From Belnapia arida (GTDB taxonomy: Bacteria > Pseudomonadota > Alphaproteobacteria > Acetobacterales > Acetobacteraceae), in assembly GCF_016773205.1 (NCBI RefSeq), contig NZ_JAETWB010000003.1, positions 124,001 to 188,000 on the forward strand: a DNA stretch of 64,000 bases, given 5' to 3'. The notes under the pieces are model-generated. The model saw only the letters and a program-made list of their open reading frames with translations, was not told the origin of the DNA and made no database searches. The translations under genes and the position numbers were made by a program. Shown here one piece after another: positions 62,205 to 64,000 of this stretch. How positions within the stretch are numbered: the first letter of the stretch is position 1; each line of letters opens with the position of its first letter.

Positions 62205-63258
62205 GCCTGCGCGTCGCCATCCTCGGCACCGGCGCCATCGGCCTCGGCTCCGCCGCCTTGCTGGCCGAACGTGGCCAGCGCCGGTGCTCTGAACCCGCTC
62301 GGGCACGGTGCCGCCGGTGTAGGAGGCGAGCGGCGCGCTGTCCGGCCGCTTCGCCTTCGCCTTCGAGCCGGATATGGCCCGTGCCATCGCCGGCGCCCGC
62401 GTGGTGATGCTCGCCCTGCCGGCCTATGGCCACAAGGCGGTGCTGGACGCCGCCTTGCCGCATCTGACGGAAGGCCAGGCGGTGATCCTGAGCGGCCATC
62501 TCTCCTTCGCCGGCCTCTACCTCGCGCGGCGCCTGGCGAAGCGGGGGTGCGGTTGCCGATCATCCTCTGGGGCACCACCCTCTCCACCGGCCGCCGCCTC
62601 GCGCCCGACCAGCTCCGCATCGCCACAATCCGCGCCAAGGTCGATGTGGCGACGCTGCCGGCGGGCGGGATCGGCGAGGGGCTGGCGCTCTGCGAGACGC
62701 TGTTCGGCGAGCGCTTCGTGCCGCGCGGGGACCTGGTCGCCATCGCGCTGAGCAACGTCAACCCGCAGAACCACATGGCGATCGCCCTTTGCAACCTCAC
62801 CCGCATGGAGCGCGGCGAAGCCTGGTCGCAGAACGAGAACATCACCGATGCGGTGGGGCGGCTGATCGAGGCGCTGGATGCCGAGCGCCTGGCCATCGCC
62901 GCGGCCCTCGGCGCCGCGGTGCGGACGGTGCGGCAGCATTTCCACCTCTCCTTCCACATCGAGGAGGCGCCGCTCGGCGAGATGGCGCGGGCGATGGTCG
63001 GGCGCGGCGACCGCACCATGGCGCCGGCGACGCTTGAGACGCGCTATGTGCTGGAGGATGTGCCCTTCGGCCTGGTGCCGACCGCACGGCTCGGCCGTCT
63101 CGCCGGCCGGCCCGCCGTGCTGCACGAGGCCGGCATCGCACTGCTTTCCGCGCTCTACGGCCGGCGACCTGGCCGCGGCCAATGACCTGCTGCCGGCCCT
63201 CGGCTTGGACGGGCTGGACGCGGATCGCCTCCGCGTCCTGGCCCGGGGCGAGGGTTAG
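62201..63258 (+). pseudogene. Octopine/nopaline dehydrogenase-like gene, broken by frameshifts and stops
   Basis: The pieces of one NAD/NADP octopine/nopaline dehydrogenase-family protein appear in successive frames. It starts MSLRVAILGTGAIGLGSAALLAERG (frame 2) from an ATG that overlaps the previous stop. A one-base deletion near 62277 shifts it to frame 1, where the natural continuation has TGA at 62290 and TAG at 62320. ALSGRFAFAFEPDMARAIAGARVVMLALPAYGHKA and LSGHLSFAGLYLARRLAKRG follow. A one-base loss in a G run near 62545 shifts to frame 3 (VRLPIILWGTTLSTGRRL to LYGRR), and a one-base gain near 63165 returns to frame 1 for the C-terminus, ending [13 protein letters not shown]. Intact homologues would make one protein of about 350 residues. 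Confidence 0.85.
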
Positions 63259-64000
63259 CCCCGCCGCATGCCCTTCAGGTCGCGCACCGCGCCGCGTGCC
63301 GCGCTGGTCACCATGGCCGCATAGGCCTGCAGCGCGGTCGAGACCTGGCGCTTGCGGGGCTGTGCCGGCTGCCAGGCCGCCGCCCCCTTCGCCTCCATAG
63401 CCGCGCGCCGCTCGGCCAGCACCGCATCCGCCACGGCGAGGTTGATGAGGCGGTTCGGGATGTCGATCTCGATCCGGTCGCCATCCTCGACCAGCCCGAC
63501 CAGCCCGCCCTCCGCCGCCTCGGGCGACAGATGCCCGATGGACAGCCCCGAGGAGCCGCCGGAGAAGCGCCCATCCGTCACCAGGGCGCAGACCTTCCCA
63601 AGCCCCTTCGACTTCAGGTAGCTCGTCGGATACAGCATCTCCTGCATCCCCGGCCCGCCGCGCGGCCCTTCATAGCGCACCAGCACCACATCGCCCGGCT
63701 GCACCGCGCCGCCGAGGATGCCCTCGACCGCCGCATCCTGGCTCTCGAAGACCCGCGCCGGGCCGGAGAAGGCGAGGATGCTGGCATCGACGCCCGCCGT
63801 CTTCACGATGCAGCCCTCTTCGGCCAGGTTGCCGTAGAGCACCGCGAGGCCGCCATCCTGCGAGAAGGCATGCGCCTTGTCGCGGATCACGCCGCCTGCG
63901 CGGTCCGTGTCGAGGCTTTCCCAGCGCTCGCCCTGGCTGAAGGCGACCGTGGTCGGGATGCCGCCCGGCGCTGCCTGGAAGAAGTGCCGCACCTTGTCGT
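63255..64000 (-). CDS. ilvD: Dihydroxy-acid dehydratase, C-terminal part
   Basis: Cut by the right window edge; about 248 residues of the C-terminal domain are visible. Converts 2,3-dihydroxy-isovalerate and -methylvalerate to the 2-keto acids in branched-chain amino acid synthesis. Conserved: [71 protein letters not shown], and [24 protein letters not shown], with the Fe-S Cys and the catalytic Ser region. The stop overlaps the pseudogene end by 4 bp, tail to tail. It differs from the sugar-acid dehydratase at 31220-32947. Confidence 0.95.
   Translation of the reverse strand, partial: DKVRHFFQAAPGGIPTTVAFSQGERWESLDTDRAGGVIRDKAHAFSQDGGLAVLYGNLAEEGCIVKTAGVDASILAFSGPARVFESQDAAVEGILGGAVQPGDVVLVRYEGPRGGPGMQEMLYPTSYLKSKGLGKVCALVTDGRFSGGSSGLSIGHLSPEAAEGGLVGLVEDGDRIEIDIPNRLINLAVADAVLAERRAAMEAKGAAAWQPAQPRKRQVSTALQAYAAMVTSAARGAVRDLKGMRRG

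Noticed and set aside
62270-62340. Possible small inversion as the cause of the odd segment in the octopine-dehydrogenase-like gene
   Set aside because: The reverse complement gives no better match to the family. A one-base deletion with two stop mutations in the plus strand explains it better.

Overview
The window is GC-rich chromosomal DNA with densely packed genes and many 4-base ATGA/GTGA overlaps. The gene content points to an alphaproteobacterium of the Acetobacteraceae type (Roseomonas-like). Pointers are the cell-cycle regulator TrcR (DUF1013), DUF1192, two YdcH-type DUF465 genes, DUF2783, an obgE/rpmA/rplU block, and many soluble transport receptors (Liv, TRAP, Bug/TTT, family-5). 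No phage, insertion sequence, CRISPR array or plasmid function is visible. The assignment to a family is inference; no rRNA gene is present to fix it.

Layout. 1-2.7 kb: end of a glycerol ABC transporter operon with glpK. 2.7-4.2 kb: a small membrane protein and an MFS exporter. 4.2-8.3 kb (minus strand): yggT, a DUF167 gene, folD and an EamA exporter, then rplU-rpmA, a terminator and obgE. 8.4-9.6 kb: tRNA-Ala(CGC) with its promoter and a GNAT-NUDIX fusion. 9.7-12.2 kb: two paralogous OmpA-type porins, each with its own terminator and a shared upstream inverted repeat. 12.3-16.8 kb: purEK, YdcH pair, trcR, DUF1192, a small heat-shock protein with a ROSE-like RNA thermometer, rpmE and a lipoprotein.

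16.8-31 kb is transport-rich: a complete branched-chain-type ABC transporter, then three further periplasmic receptors (family 5, Peripla_BP_6, amino acid type) without permeases, interleaved with pdxY, a VOC protein, an AEC permease, an LLM flavoenzyme and an amidase. 31-42.7 kb is a catabolic island: a sugar-acid-type dehydratase, a GntR regulator, a TRAP transporter, a MmgE/PrpD protein, a 2-hydroxyacid dehydrogenase, a split ThDP decarboxylase of the sulfopyruvate-decarboxylase type, eutBC and arfB. A palindrome shared between the gntR/dehydratase and TRAP promoters ties the first half into one regulon. 42.8-46.2 kb holds SDR, TetR, a shikimate dehydrogenase and a Bug receptor; identical-architecture operators (TGTAC-N10-GTACA) sit in both intergenic regions.

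46.3-52.8 kb is a homogentisate catabolic cluster (fahA, hmgA, an MBL protein, DUF2783, a flavin hydroxylase) divergent from an IclR regulator. 52.8-58.4 kb holds a ModA-like protein without signal peptide, a Baeyer-Villiger monooxygenase, DUF6481, two transglutaminase-like proteins and an N-formylglutamate amidohydrolase. 58.4-63.3 kb carries tandem Lin0512 genes, a family-5 receptor, a NtaA-type flavin monooxygenase and a decayed octopine/nopaline-dehydrogenase-like pseudogene. The window ends in the C-terminal part of ilvD.

The most interesting items are the two linked operator pairs, the OmpA pair with its conserved upstream repeat, the ROSE-like element, the ThDP-decarboxylase locus of unknown substrate, and the 58-63 kb locus with its pseudogene. 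No clearly new defence or mobile system was found.
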